Assembly: GCA_012295275.1 (NCBI GenBank)
Contig: CM022672.1
Location: 7,055,593-7,119,592 of the forward strand
Length of the DNA: 64,000 nucleotides
Source of the DNA: Chrysomallon squamiferum
Taxonomy: Eukaryota; Mollusca; Gastropoda; Neomphalida; Peltospiridae
Direction: 5' to 3'
Below are positions 1-15,863 of this stretch, in pieces. The notes under the pieces were generated by a model. That model saw only the letters and a program-made list of their open reading frames with translations, did not search any database and was not told where the DNA came from. The first letter of the stretch is position 1, and each line of letters starts with the position of its first letter. The position numbers were made by a program, and so were the translations under genes.

Positions 1-7
1 TTGCATA

Positions 8-115
8 TTTTAGAGAGAAGGACCCATTGCTGTGCCTAGTGTTTGTCACCACAGTTGGACAGCTTCCCTATCACTATTTATTTCGTGCTGTAGATTCTGC
101 TTACTATGGTTAACA
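8..115 (+). pseudogene. Relic of a macrodomain exon
   Basis: About 100 bp match the middle of the macrodomain exons of copies A-C (the stretch encoding GPIAVTG through GPAYYDY), but two bases are missing in the GVVVTT codons and a TAA follows the Tyr-Tyr region. An almost identical relic lies at 25765-25865 in copy B, with the same flanks, so it was duplicated after it had decayed. It is not coding. Confidence 0.75.
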
Positions 116-291
116 ATTAACTGCAGCAGAATTGTTACTGATGCTTGTAATTTGTTCATTCCTGTTAAATAAGAAAATCTGTAATTGTTCAGTGTGAAAC
201 GATAAATGATTTGAAAATAATTTTTATCTGTTTCATCACACCTCTTTTCTTCCTTTTATTTATTAGCATTTTATTGACATTTGTTCATTAG

Positions 292-330
292 ATTCAGATA
301 AATGCATTGAATCCGTGTGATACCGGACCA
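292..330 (+). pseudogene. Broken start of a small linker exon (DSDKCIESV)
   Basis: After a TTAG acceptor the sequence reads GAT-TCA-GAT-AAA-TGC-ATT-GAA-TCC-GTG then TGA. Copy B has the same exon start at 26088 and continues open (DSDKCIESVWNQ). Here homology stops after the Val codon. Together with the relic at 8-115 it shows that the window opens inside a further degraded or interrupted family copy, whose 5' half may lie off the left edge. Confidence 0.6.
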
Positions 331-690
331 TCCTGGGAGACCTGTTCATCCCCTGAATCTGCTGTAGCCCTTAGTAGCCCTGGCTGTTTGTAAACTGTAA
401 ACAAGACACTGTTATTTCACTCACAGGTTTGAAAAGCCTTTTCTGATGAAGCTCTAAACAATTAATTGTGTATATTTGATAGTGCTATTTCATCATCTTC
501 TGTATACTGTTTGTTTAATTAAAAAAATCAGATATTCAGAACTACCTCTGAATATGTGAAAAATAATTGTTCGGTCTAAGTGTATATAGACAGATAGATT
601 GATAAACAGTAAAATTATTTTTATATATTTATTCATTAGTTTTGGGGGAAATCATTATTTAGAAACGATTTTGTTATATCCAGTTTTTAG

Positions 691-691
691 A

Positions 692-750
<59 letters not shown>
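691..750. repeat. (ATT)n microsatellite
   Basis: About 20 uninterrupted ATT/TTA units. The same motif recurs in family introns and flanks at 20644-20694, 25052-25095, 27750-27787 and 3710-3740. Confidence 0.95.
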
Positions 751-751
<1 letters not shown>

Positions 752-1012
752 TTGAACAATCGTTAGATACCAAACTGTAGCAAAATATTTAGTAAAACAT
801 CAGCTGAGAAATGTTGATTTAAAACTGCAACAGTTCATGATTATCAAAATGTTATATTAAAATTATAGTTACTTTTTATTCTTGTTAGGGAAATATACAG
901 GTAGACCTTTAGTGGTTTGAAAAGCAATGTAAAATTCCACTTACGTTGTGTTTCAAACGTCTTATTGACCCAAATTAATGAAAACGCAGAAAAAAGTTAA
1001 ATTAATAAAATC

Positions 1013-1024
1013 GAAAGTGAAACT
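1013..1024 (+). promoter_or_regulatory. ISRE/IRF-type motif upstream of copy A
   Basis: GAAAGTGAAACT is an exact match to the ISRE consensus GAAANNGAAACT bound by IRF-family factors. It lies 4.2 kb before the copy A start codon and 2.1 kb before the first linker exon. A CpG-containing patch and a possible 5'UTR donor (1770) follow. Function is inferred only; a 12-bp match can occur by chance, though copies B and C also carry ISRE-like sites upstream. Confidence 0.4.
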
Positions 1025-1534
1025 TTCCGTCTTCTCTTCCTGGTAAATGTCTGAGTAATCATCGTTTTCTAGGAAAAGAGGTTTTTAATTGGATAAAAAC
1101 AATTCACGTGATTTCTTAGAAATTCTACTGACATTTAGGCGTATGTTCCATGTACAAGCAACTTTCTGTACCAGTCAATATATGAAAAGAGTTAGACGAG
1201 TGTTTTTCGTAAATTTTGTGTAGAGATTATTTTAATAATTAAATATCAAAACACAACATGCACATCTGATAAACAGACAAGCAAGCTTCATACTTACTGT
1301 CTTGAAATATTAAAATAAAGATTTATTAATGTTAGTTTTTTTGTTTTAAAATGTAAAATATCTGATATCATTTATTATCTATTCTATAATTATTATAATA
1401 AAAAGTATAAAAACATCAGTAATGCAGTATTATCCTTTATTAATTGACAGTATTAATAACAATAACACAGACATGATTTCGAAAGTATAATTTTATTCCT
1501 TCGTAATGATTAACAATTCAACCTGTCGTAAAAG

Positions 1535-1771
1535 AACTTTACGCCGTTCTGTGAATTTATATATTTCAAGTTATCGGCCTTGAAGCGTTAATCGGCAGCC
1601 GCTTATACGGTATACAGTTGACGGATTATTCGGGCTTACTGGAAGCTGTTTATCAGTCGAATGATCATTATTTCAAGGAAAAACAACTTTCGGTTTTAAT
1701 TTCCGCTCTGCTTTGTATCTAGAGAAATATTCATCGTTATACTCTTCTAAAAATTACTTTTCAACCAACAG
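1535..1771 (+). promoter_or_regulatory. Candidate promoter/5'UTR patch for copy A
   Basis: A local rise in CpG and GC in otherwise very AT-rich DNA (GCCGTT, TCGGCC, GCGTT, TCGGCAGCCGC, GACGG, TTCGGG) ends near a CAG|GTAAAC donor-like site. The 5' flanks of copies B and C have a similar CpG-containing patch about 0.9-1.1 kb before their start-codon exon. This would make sense if copy A, which lacks the usual 5' exons nearby, is driven from here. No TATA box or initiator can be named. Confidence 0.2.
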
Positions 1772-3152
1772 GTAAACAAATATTTTAAATAATTATTACA
1801 TTATAGTAATAATTGATTTCATGTTTTGGTGGGGACGTGCGAAAACTTTTAAGAGCCAAAACAGTCCAAAGTCTTTTGGCTATACCTTGTATTTATAATC
1901 ACACCCATAATTCAAATATTTCCTTATAAACAGTTTTCAGTTTACAAATCACCTACAGAGTGAGAAAGAAAATTATAATCTGAACACCAGAGAGAATGTG
2001 TAATGAACTTGGACATGGTGCATTTTATCCCATGACGGATATTAAGACATGCCAATCTGAAACGTAAATTTGTACTTAAAGTTTATTGTTTTACAGTAAA
2101 ACTTGGAGGAAAAATGTGACCTCCAAATCAAGTTTTTATACTTCTGTTATAATAACATTATTCATATTATTTAACAAACAAAAAAACATGAAATAATAAC
2201 GGTAGGTTTGTTTGTTTGTTTTTAACAACCCTGTTAAGTAGCAATTAATTACCTAAATTAAATATTAATGTATTTTACATTTAGTCGTAAATTTAATATA
2301 AATTCATTCAGTTATTAAATGTTCTTGAAAAGGTAAAATTTTATAAATAGTTACCTTTAGTTTTATTAATATCTTTAATGAGAAAAAACTTATTTTTTAT
2401 TTACTTTTTTAATGAGCTAATATTTTTGGATATACTTTTAAGAAAAATATCATATTCAGAGACCTCAGTTAGGTGGGAGTTAGCATTTAAAATTCTGCTT
2501 TGGATATTTATGTTTGATTTTTTGTATAACTCATATATACTTCTGTTTATATTGTACAGTGTAAACATACACTGTCCAACATAAACAGAAATAACAAATT
2601 TATTGTCTGTTTAATACTTTTCAAAATAAAACATTGTAAAAACAAAAGTACCACAAATAACACATGATTTGAGAACATTTTGTTTTGCTTCCATATGATA
2701 ATAATTTACACAATAGAAAATTATTAAAACAGTATGAACTACTAATCATACAAAATTTGAGATAATTGTCTTCTCATTGGTATGCAAAGGTAGTTTCAAA
2801 AATTCTTTGAAGCATATTTATTATATATTACTACTTTGTTTTTTGAAAACAGCTTTCTGCTTAAAAGCATTGATTATGGAACATGGAAATTATTATCAAA
2901 ACTTAATTTGGGTGTTTTCTACTTAATTTTCCCAAATAATACCTATTTTATAATTAGAAAAAGAAAAAGAAAACAACAAGTTTTGGATTTTCAAATATAA
3001 GCATGTAACTAGAGAAAAGAATTTAAGTCAACACAGATTTCATATATAGCTTATACGTACTGCAGGATTTTCTTATATTAGATATTTTTATAAATTTTCT
3101 TCAATTTTCTCCTTACAAAACATTTCATAAAATGGATTCTTATTTATTACAG

Positions 3153-3541
3153 AAAATCTACAGTCTGGTCATGGAATCAACAGCCACAGATGTCTCAGCC
3201 TAATGGTAAAATAACTGATAATTTTAGACACAAACATATTTTTAAATCTGATCCTTCTTTACTTATTTTATTCTAAGCAAAACCATAAAAATATCAATTA
3301 TATTTATTGCTATCTGTATGTCCAGTTACATATCAAATGTCGTTATTAAAAAATGTGTTATTTTTAATAGTTTGAGTACATATCTTAGAATTTGAAAAAA
3401 ACAAATGTTTAAATATTACTGTAGATGCTTCACTATACAAGAATATGGATACAAACACAGATCAGTCCCTTTCAGTACAGAGCAGTGTGAGTCATTCTAT
3501 CAGAGTTGACGACACAAAACAAGATGATGAAAATACTAACA
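3153..3541 (+). CDS. Linker exon module 1 (two short exons), probably decayed
   Basis: First exon 3153-3205 (53 nt) lies between an AG acceptor and a GTAAAA donor; it enters in phase 2 and leaves in phase 1, encoding a Gln/Ser/Pro-rich stretch ending QMSQPN. Second exon starts at 3425 after TGTAG and reads DASLYKNMDTNTDQSLSVQ through about 3541. Its donor, GTGTGT or GTTTGT in the sister modules, reads ATGTTT here, so normal splicing may be lost. The same pair occurs at 4269-4678 and, partly, at 24663-25518 in copy B. No known domain; probably disordered linker. An in-frame ATG at 3445 could serve as a start if transcription began nearby. Confidence 0.45.
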
Positions 3542-3709
3542 TGTTTGCATCTTTTGTTTACATCATTAAATTGTTGCTGTTGTCTGTCAGAATGCGGAAA
3601 TACTTATTTTATTTACTGGGCTGGAACAAAGTTCATAGCATTTAGACCTCGTCATTACCCAGAAAGAGACCATGTTCTTGGAGGAAGAAATCACAAAACT
3701 GTCCCAAAG

Positions 3710-3744
<35 letters not shown>

Positions 3745-4268
3745 GATTATTATTTAGTATAATATCATTATTTGTTCAAAATCAGTTCAAATATACAACT
3801 TTGGAAATTTGAATATAAATAGTTTGTTTGATTGTTAAAATAAAGATAAGAATGAAGCTGAAATGCAAATTACAGTTACACTGAAATATATTTATGTACC
3901 AGAATGTTACTTTGTTACTAATATCTTCTTGATTGCTTCAATCTAATATTAATGACCCTTCAAACATGCACCATCATCTCTATTGATACAAAATGTTTAG
4001 AGAATTTATAAAATAAATGCATTTATCAAAAATTTATTGTAGAGCTAAAATTATTGAATCTGAAAATAATAGTTTAGAGTATATATTAAATTTTTAAAAA
4101 CTGTTATTGAAATGTTGAACAACATGGATATTAATTCGAGTTCTTGCTGATTGATTTTGCAACTCAACAAACCTACTTCACTGATTTGAGTTTCTTAAAA
4201 ATAAATCTTATTTTATGTTTCTGTGTTATAAACACAGGATTACTGATTTTGTTATGTTGAATTTTTAG

Positions 4269-4678
4269 ATCATCAAAACCAGGTTATTACCATCAACAAA
4301 CACAGATGTCTCAGTCTAAAGGTAAGATGACTGATTATGTTTCATACAAGTGTCAAATCATTCCTTTAAATCTAAATTTTGTTAACTTTCTGATACTTAT
4401 TTCATTCTAACCAAAATAGTGAAAATATTAGTTACAAATTTCTCTATCTGAAACACAAATGTTAAAGAATCAGCTGTTTCCAAGTAATTAATCGACTTAT
4501 TCTAATCAATTAGGTTAAGTCTGTAATTCATTAGGATTCCATATTCTAGAATTTGAGAAAACAAATGTTTCAATATTACTGTAGATATTCCAGTAAAGAA
4601 TAATATGGATAATAATGCAGATCAGTCTCATTCAGCACAGAGCCGTATGGGTCAGTCTGCCACTGAAAATGCCAACAG
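4269..4678 (+). CDS. Linker exon module 2 (two short exons)
   Basis: First exon 4269-4321 (53 nt; SSKPGYYHQQTQMSQSK) has a TTTTTAG acceptor and a GTAAGA donor, phase 2 to 1. Second exon 4585-4678 (94 nt; DIPVKNNMDNNADQSHSAQ...) has a TGTAG acceptor and a GTGTGT donor, phase 1 to 2. Both splice ends look intact, unlike module 1. The module has the phases needed to splice between family exons, but the next coding exon (copy A, from about 5224) has lost its acceptor, so it is unclear whether the module reaches the copy A protein. Confidence 0.45.
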
Positions 4679-5229
4679 GTGTGTATGTTTTGCTTATCTA
4701 GTAAATAGATATTGGGTTTCTTTTGAAACCAAATTACTCAGTTGTTGCCGTTTTCTGTCAGAAAGTGGCAATACATATTTTATTTAGTGGGTGGAGCAAA
4801 GTTCATGGCATTTAGACCACTTCATCACACAGAAAGCTATGATGTTCTTGGAGGAAGAAATCATGAAGCTGTCTTAAAGATAGTGGTACAAAATACTTCA
4901 AGAGTGGTTAAATAAATCTATGAACAAATATGTAAATATTGTTTGAATTTGACTTAAAAATGATATGAACTTTTCTTGCAACCCAGTAGACTATTATAGA
5001 TGCAATGTTTTCTTATTTATTTCATTGAAAACAAAAAAGAATTTAAAAAGAAAGCTATTATTGTTATTATTAGTGTTGTTGTTATTTAGTATAATATCAC
5101 TATTTGTTCAAAATCAGTTCAAATATAAAACTTTGGAAATTTAAATATGAATAGTTGGTTTGATTGTTAAAATAAAGATAAGATTGAAGCTGAAAGGCAA
5201 AATACACAGTTACACTTAAATAAACTAAA

Positions 5230-9709
<4,480 letters not shown>

Positions 9710-12582
9710 CACATTTAACCACACACTAAAACATTCATATTTGTTATATAAGATTTCTGTAATTTTTTGATTATTTGGTTGGTGTATTTAACTATTGGAT
9801 ATTTTTATTTTTTAGTGAATCTTTGGATCTTCTTAATTTGTGTGGATATAATAATTAATTAACAATATCATCAATTACATATTTTAAATATTTTGTATAA
9901 TAATTAGTGATGGTAATGGTTTGATTTTATTTATCATTATTATTATTATTATTGTTATTATTATTCTTTTATTTTCTTTCTGTTTTAATGTTTGCTTGTT
10001 TTAACTAGATTATTTATATTACTGAAACTGATATTGTGTTGTTCAAAAACTTATACTGAGACATTTCTTTCTCAGTGCCTTGTATTATGACTGCTTTTAT
10101 TCTTTTAACATTTTATTTTACATATTTCTTTTTCTTTATTTTAAATTACAACCCACTGTTTTTTCTTAACTTTATGTTCTGACTTGTTTTTATTAACCTT
10201 ATATTAGCATCATATGAGACTTACTGTTTGGATTGAATCAGTTTGTTTATTTATTGATTATATCACTTTTATTTCTTTATTTTTAACTGTTTCTTAAATG
10301 ATATAAATAATTTCACCTTTTTATTTAAAATGTGCAGTGTCAGATATTGTGCAACTGAAGTAAGAGATAACTAAAACAAAATTGTTTTCATGATTGCTAA
10401 AGATTATACCAAATGTTTAATTCTAGTTTTATGCTTTGTGAGAAGGTTGAAGTCTACTAACAGTGTACATAGTTTTCCCATTTTTTTGATGTTCTGATAA
10501 ATCTAATGATGGTGAGGGGTTTTCTACATATTATTTACAAAATTTGACTTTTTTTATCATGTACCTTTAATTATGTTATATATATTTATTGTAGAAAATG
10601 TGGCAATTAATGTTAATATATTTAACAGCTTCTGTTACTGTATTATCTAATACAGTCAATAATATGTATTATTTATATTTTATATATACAGACAATGCAT
10701 GTATGTGTTCTTATAATAATAATTTGAAAAAAAGAACTAAATAATTTAAAAATTAAAGAAAAAACAAGACAAAGTGGAGAAAATGAACAAATTACAACAG
10801 TAAAACTGGTCAAAATTTAATAAACTGAGAAAGCCTTTTGTCTCTTAGACATTGTCATCTGTCAGTAATATCAAAATAAATAATTTACATGTATATAAGT
10901 TTAATTTCAATCAAGTACAAAGGTGTTTAGACATTTCAAAACAGAAATGTCAAGTGTTGTTTTATCTAGAAAAGATGAATTCTTCTTGACATGAGTTTTA
11001 ATTCAAGTAGTGATAATTAAATGTTGACAATTAACTTGAAGATGTACTAATGTGACAGATTTTTTGATATCTCTACCTAATCACCTAAATACAGTTTCTT
11101 TATAAACTACATGAAATCAACATTTCCTGACTAATTTGATGCTGTGAGTCAGTGAAAACAAGAGTACAGTGATTTTGGTATTGAGTTAGAAAGTTATTTG
11201 ATCCTGTACCATCATGTGATTGAATCAACTCTACAACAACAAATTAAGGGTAACTGCTGAATTTTATCTCTCACTGTTATTGTATATAGGTAATTAGTTC
11301 ATATTGATGTTTTCAAGAAAGCAGAATGATTTAAACAAGTTATTCATATTTTTAATGTTGTTCTTTTTTTTCCTTTTTTTTAAATTAATCTTTTGTTATA
11401 TTGCATAGTATTTAAGTGCACAAAGACACTTGCATTCATTCATACATACATACACAGACATGCACACATGACAGATACATGTAAATATATATAAAACTGT
11501 TTTTTCATTTATACATTTGTTAAGAGTTTATTATATATTAAAGGTTATAACATATTAAAGACATTGAAAAATTAATATTTATAAGTATCATCATATATAT
11601 TTAAGCAGAATGTTTAACATCTAAAAGAGTCTCTCTCTCTCTCTCATTTTAAATCTTTGTTTTTGCAAATGATGAAATGAAAAAGGAAACCTGTTTCAGC
11701 CACTCGATAATTACTTTTAATGACTGTAACAGATGTTTTATATAAACCTTGACATAAACAGAAAAACTCATATCACAAGTTTTGAAACAAAGTAATTAAA
11801 TAAAACTTTTTGATTATTCTTGTAATTGCTGTTATTGGGTGAAAAGCTAAAACATGAAAACTAAACTTTTTAGGATTACTGTTTTGCTACACACTTGATT
11901 TTGACTAATGTAGAACAGACCCTTTATTTACCATTTCAAATCAGAATGAGTTATGATGGGCAATAGTACCAGTATGTGCTTTACTGTTAAATGAAAGATG
12001 TATTATAAATGATTTTGTGCTGCTAGTGGAGAAGTGAAATGGCTTTCCTCTGTATCAGCAACAACAAAAATAAAATCACAGAGTTTTGCTTCTTTTAAAG
12101 GTGATATTTGTTTGGTGTAGTTTCATTATTGTTGTTTTCTGTTTATGTCGTTTTTTTTTTTTTTTTTTTTTTTTTTTTTCTTCTAGTTAAGCTTGACAAG
12201 ACAACAAAAACATTTATGAAATGGTTTAATATACTTTTTTTGTTTGTTTCGGTTTTTAAAATATTTAATTTTCTTTCTTTAGTGACTTTATTTATTTTCC
12301 TTATTTTTTATTTATTTATTTATTTATTTATTTTTTATTATTATTATTTTTATTTTTTATTTTTTATTTATTTTTTTTACTGATTTTCTTATAATATATT
12401 ACTATTTGGGCTTATTATTTCTGTACAATATTTATACCTTAAAAAAATCGGAAGAATATTTATTTATATTTATATTTATATTTAGCATGACTTGCAACTT
12501 TATAAACAATGCTCTGAGCAAAATTAAACCAGTGCAGTCATTTTCTTCCGGTAATTAACAAATGTAAAGAAATTAAGATTGC

Positions 12583-12616
<34 letters not shown>

Positions 12617-12619
12617 CTA
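9710..12619. other. A-B intergenic DNA, downstream part
   Basis: 3' flank of copy A. Homologous by eye to 35056-38211 (after B) and, more weakly, 54630-57400 (after C), with different indels. This copy has a stretch around 10200-10440 that the B-C copy lacks and the post-C copy keeps, and lacks the stretches at 36620-36910 and 37800-38140. It holds poly-T at 12151-12179, TTTA-rich sequence at 12240-12380 and (TG)n at 12588-12616. No gene seen. Confidence 0.7.
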
Positions 12620-13222
12620 CTTTGGCATGTGATCTACAAGTTAAAGGGCGATCTACAGCATTAAAAAACAAACAGAAAAACGTATATCTAGGAAATTTCT
12701 ATAATAAAAGAGGAAGATCTTAAAATACTTAAGGATTAATGCATGATACACATGTAAGAACATCGCATCAAGGCAAACTTCATTTCTGAGTACATATATG
12801 ATTTTTTATTCATTCCGACGAATAGCCTGAATACTCAATTTTAAATCGTCTAAATTTCCAATACTCAACCAATTCAAAGAACCTGGTCGGATTTGAAAAT
12901 TCGTACTTTGAACAAGATGAGAGAAGTGAACCAAAGAACCTTCCAATCACACCCTGAATATTTCTGTTGGCTACAGATGAGGAAGAAGGCTGAAGATGTT
13001 TTACCTGCATTTCTAGCAGATGTTCGTTTAATTCATCAATAAAATTATTCAAATAATAAGTATTCTTTTTACACCTTGTTTCTATAAATTATAAATATAT
13101 AAGAAAAAAATTAATATATGCCGTTTAATTTATGCCGTGAAAAAAATAACAAAATAATAATTAAAATAGCGCGTAGATGACACATCTAAGTAAAACTTCC
13201 ATGGTGTAGATCACACGCCAAA
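12620..13222. mobile_element. Inverted-repeat DNA element (~600 bp), copy 1
   Basis: Ends are inverted repeats: CTTTGGCATGTGATCTACAA on the left and TGTAGATCACACGCCAAA on the right, each bordered by TA, as expected for TA-duplicating (Tc1/mariner-type) or similar non-autonomous elements. Inside, on the minus strand at 12810-13052, is an 80-codon open frame starting MNNFIDELNEHLLEMQ with no recognised domain. The same element and frame occur at 38212-38822, so it moved here before the segmental duplication. The superfamily assignment is tentative. Confidence 0.55.
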
Positions 13223-13693
13223 TAGCACTGTTAATTGAAGTGATCAATGTAATATCTGCTTTGAAAATTATAAAATGTTTAATTTCACCTGTATTTCATT
13301 ACTTGGTAATAAAGATAACATAAAAATTTGTGATTCACGTGTTTCTTAATTCACTGTTGCCGTTTCAATGTAACATGTAAAGTATCTTGTAAAACTTGAC
13401 TTAACTATTAAACGTCCCATATTTTATTTTCCTATGTGTTACAATACAGCTTTAGTAATCAGATAAATATCACATTAACACATTTCTACTACTTTTTTCA
13501 TTTATTACTTTTCGGATCCACCGACTTCAATTCTATCATCTACAAAAATAAAAATAATTGAGATTTGGTTATTTTTAATCTTAATTTTTCGTGTCAATTT
13601 ATATGTAGACAATGTTTCTACATCTCGAAAATAATTTTTCGCATCAGTTATGTTGTCGTCGTCCATATTGTGAAATTAATTTCCGTTTAGTAT
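13223..13693. other. Non-coding spacer between two transposon remnants
   Basis: About 470 bp homologous to 38823-39344 in the B-C interval. No gene, RNA or element end recognised. It ends at a deletion junction (TAGTATG|TAAACA, about 13693) that has removed about 386 bp present in the other copy, including the left hAT end. Confidence 0.55.
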
Positions 13694-15526
13694 GTAAACA
13701 GTAAATTCACTTTTAATGAATGTTAGAAGAGTTAATGAGATGGGTGGTTTTGCATACCATGAAGCAGCGATTCAATGTCAGCGGAAAAGAAATGCGGAAC
13801 TTATCATTTAATTCATCATTGCATTGCGTATCTACCAACTCTATATGCAAGGAAGCTGTTTAATCATCCACTGGGATTTCAAAAGGGGCGCTGAACAATT
13901 TGAAATGTGCAGACGGTGGTCGGAGACAAATTCTTTCCGCAGTGAGGTGATGACTGCAGCACAAGTCTTCAAGACGATATCAAGAAATGAACAAGCAGCA
14001 AGACGAGTAAAATGCTGAAATTGACAATTAGACAACAGGGATTCCCACAACCGTAGTTTCACTTCAAATGCTGTGAGTACATACATCACTGGAACAAGAA
14101 TGTCCTTACCTTTCAAACTGACACTGACAATTTTGAGGTGTGTGGTGATATGCATGAGAAAAGCCAAGCGGGAAAGCCATTTTTAGTCTGTAAAATTATC
14201 AACATAAGGGAGGTTCTTCTCATGATGAAAGGTGAAAATTACTTGTTGCAAGTCCCCTACACGAGACAGCGTGGCTCCATGACTCAGCCAGCGCACTTCA
14301 GAAAAGTAGGTCAGGTCTCCGTAGTGCGCATTGACTTCGTGTATCAGTACATACCAGGAACTGGCGATATTTCAGACTGAGAAAGTTCGGAATTGACAAC
14401 CTTCACTACGGTTGACATGACAAAGAGTTCAGACTTGGCGCACACAGATTCTTGGTGGATGATGCAGTGCAGTTTATGGATGGTCTGATTGTGTCCAAGA
14501 GCCTCACATTGGCGAACGAGCAAAGAAGCCCCACCTTTATTCTCTCCGATCATTGCCGGTGTCCCATCAGTTTCCACACTTAGAAGACGGGAGAGATCAA
14601 GAGATTGATGCTCCACGCACTGAAGTAAGGCACTGAGCATGTCTTTTCCACTGGTGGTGTCATGTAGTGGATCAATCTCCAAGAACTCTTCTCAATCACC
14701 TCGAGGGCAGAAGTGACACCACGTATGAAAATAGCCAGTTTGGCTGTGTCTTTCATATCAGTGCTCTCGTCAAGATCACGAGAGAAGGCGACAAAGGTTG
14801 AGTACTTACTCTTTAATGAGTCTTACACAATGTCTGATATCTTCTCAACTCAGCGACCAATAGTACGAGACGACAGACTCATATTTTCCATGACTGAACG
14901 TTGTTCTGGGCAGACAGAATTCACCACAGTCATGAGACATTCCTTGACAGAGTCTTCATCAGGAAATGGCTTCATCCTTTGAGCAAGGAGTAGTGAAACT
15001 TCGTAACTGCCCCGTGCCACTTTTTTATGCTGAGATATCTGTTTACGAAACATCAAAGTGCCCTTTTCAAAACCGCCTGACAGTTTTGCGATGGTATCCT
15101 TTTTCTCCGCCCACTTAGAGTTGAATATTCGACTTTCCATATCCACTTCTCTCCGTTTTAAATGCGAGGTTGCGGACATGACTGACTGGGGGAAAATGAT
15201 AGATAGTAAAAAGCAAAAACGCAAAACCCAGTTCTGCTCGTGACAGCAAGAAGTTAGCGTTGTTCAATTCGGCCGCGTGTGTAAATGAGACATCGTTATA
15301 GTTTGCATATTTTCAACTGAGTGAAGCAGGCAGCCATTAATTCGGATGCGGGCACTACTGATTCGACGAGCACCTTCTAGACGCCTTATATTTTAAACTT
15401 GAGAGCGACTTGAATAAAAAAAATAGCTACGTCAACTGATTTATTTCATTCACTTTTATTTTGCCGGATGGCAATGTTGATTGTGAACACTTTGGCGGGA
15501 AAGCCAGTAAAGTTGGCCCGCCACTG
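13694..15526 (-). mobile_element. hAT transposon remnant (GTF2IRD2-like transposase), left end deleted
   Basis: Minus-strand frames at 15224-14850, 14682-14344 and 14167-13841 together resemble the hAT-type transposase found in GTF2IRD2-like and ZBED-like proteins. Recognisable pieces are FNSKWAEKKDTIAKLSGGF, the MENMSLSSRTIGR region, and the DPLHDTTSGKDMLSALLQ ... SVETDGTPAMIGENKGGASL segment, in which the invariant TDG-AM-G motif is visible. Frameshifts and stops separate the pieces, so it is inactive. The right terminal repeat survives (CCCGCCACTG ending at 15526), followed by one target-site copy, GTCTAGAT at 15527-15534. The left terminal repeat is missing through a deletion at 13693. 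Confidence 0.85.
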
Positions 15527-15662
15527 GTCTAGATAAATAAATAAATAAATAAATAAATAAAGGGAAATAACTGCCCTTTAAAATATTTATTTCTGTTAAA
15601 GGTAAATAAAATTTAATATACTTCTTGATTTCGTAAATTGCCCCACTTTCTATGTGTCACTC

Positions 15663-15663
<1 letters not shown>

Positions 15664-15722
<59 letters not shown>
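15664..15722. repeat. (GT)n microsatellite
   Basis: About 29 GT units upstream of copy B. The counterpart before copy C (41603-41636) is shorter. Cys/Val repeats read across it are not coding. Confidence 0.95.
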
Positions 15723-15725
<3 letters not shown>

Positions 15726-15853
15726 TGTGTGTTCGTGTAAGAGCGCTTCTGAAATTTGAATTTACCGCCCCAAATTCGATAATTATGTTGATTTCCGGAA
15801 TTGGGAGTTATCGGTCTTTAGTCGATCAAAGTCCGATAGCAATCTTTTCCTTG

Positions 15854-15863
15854 TTTCACTTTC
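15854..15863 (-). promoter_or_regulatory. ISRE-like site upstream of copy B
   Basis: TTTCACTTTC followed by GTTTT reads on the minus strand as AAAACGAAAGTGAAA, containing GAAANNGAAA, the core of the interferon-stimulated response element. It lies about 1 kb before the start codon inside the CpG-containing patch, close to the putative 5'UTR donor, and is conserved at 41777-41786 before copy C. Conservation may only reflect the recent duplication. Confidence 0.4.

Larger units (their letters stand above)
331..3152. other. Non-coding stretch upstream of copy A
   Basis: No exon with family homology and no convincing open frame was found. The stretch holds an (ATT)n tract at 691-750, an ISRE-like motif at 1013-1024, and a CpG-containing patch at about 1535-1650 followed by a CAG|GTAAAC donor-like site at 1770. 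The remainder is AT-rich and unrecognised. Unlike the A-B and B-C intervals it has no counterpart elsewhere in the window. Confidence 0.5.
3150..5215 (+). repeat. Tandem duplication of linker-module block
   Basis: Two imperfect copies, about 3150-3910 and 4268-5215, each contain the two short exons plus about 0.5 kb of shared downstream sequence (AAAGTTCAT..GCATTTAGACC, GTTCTTGGAGGAAGAAATCA, TTGTTCAAAATCAGTTCAAA). A third, diverged copy with part of the same order lies at 24600-25240 in copy B. The left block has an ATT repeat at 3710-3740. Confidence 0.7.

Noticed and set aside
2378-2584. Hydrophobic 68-codon open frame in the left flank
   Set aside because: AT-rich, Phe/Ile/Leu-biased by base composition, no homology and no conserved copy elsewhere in the array.
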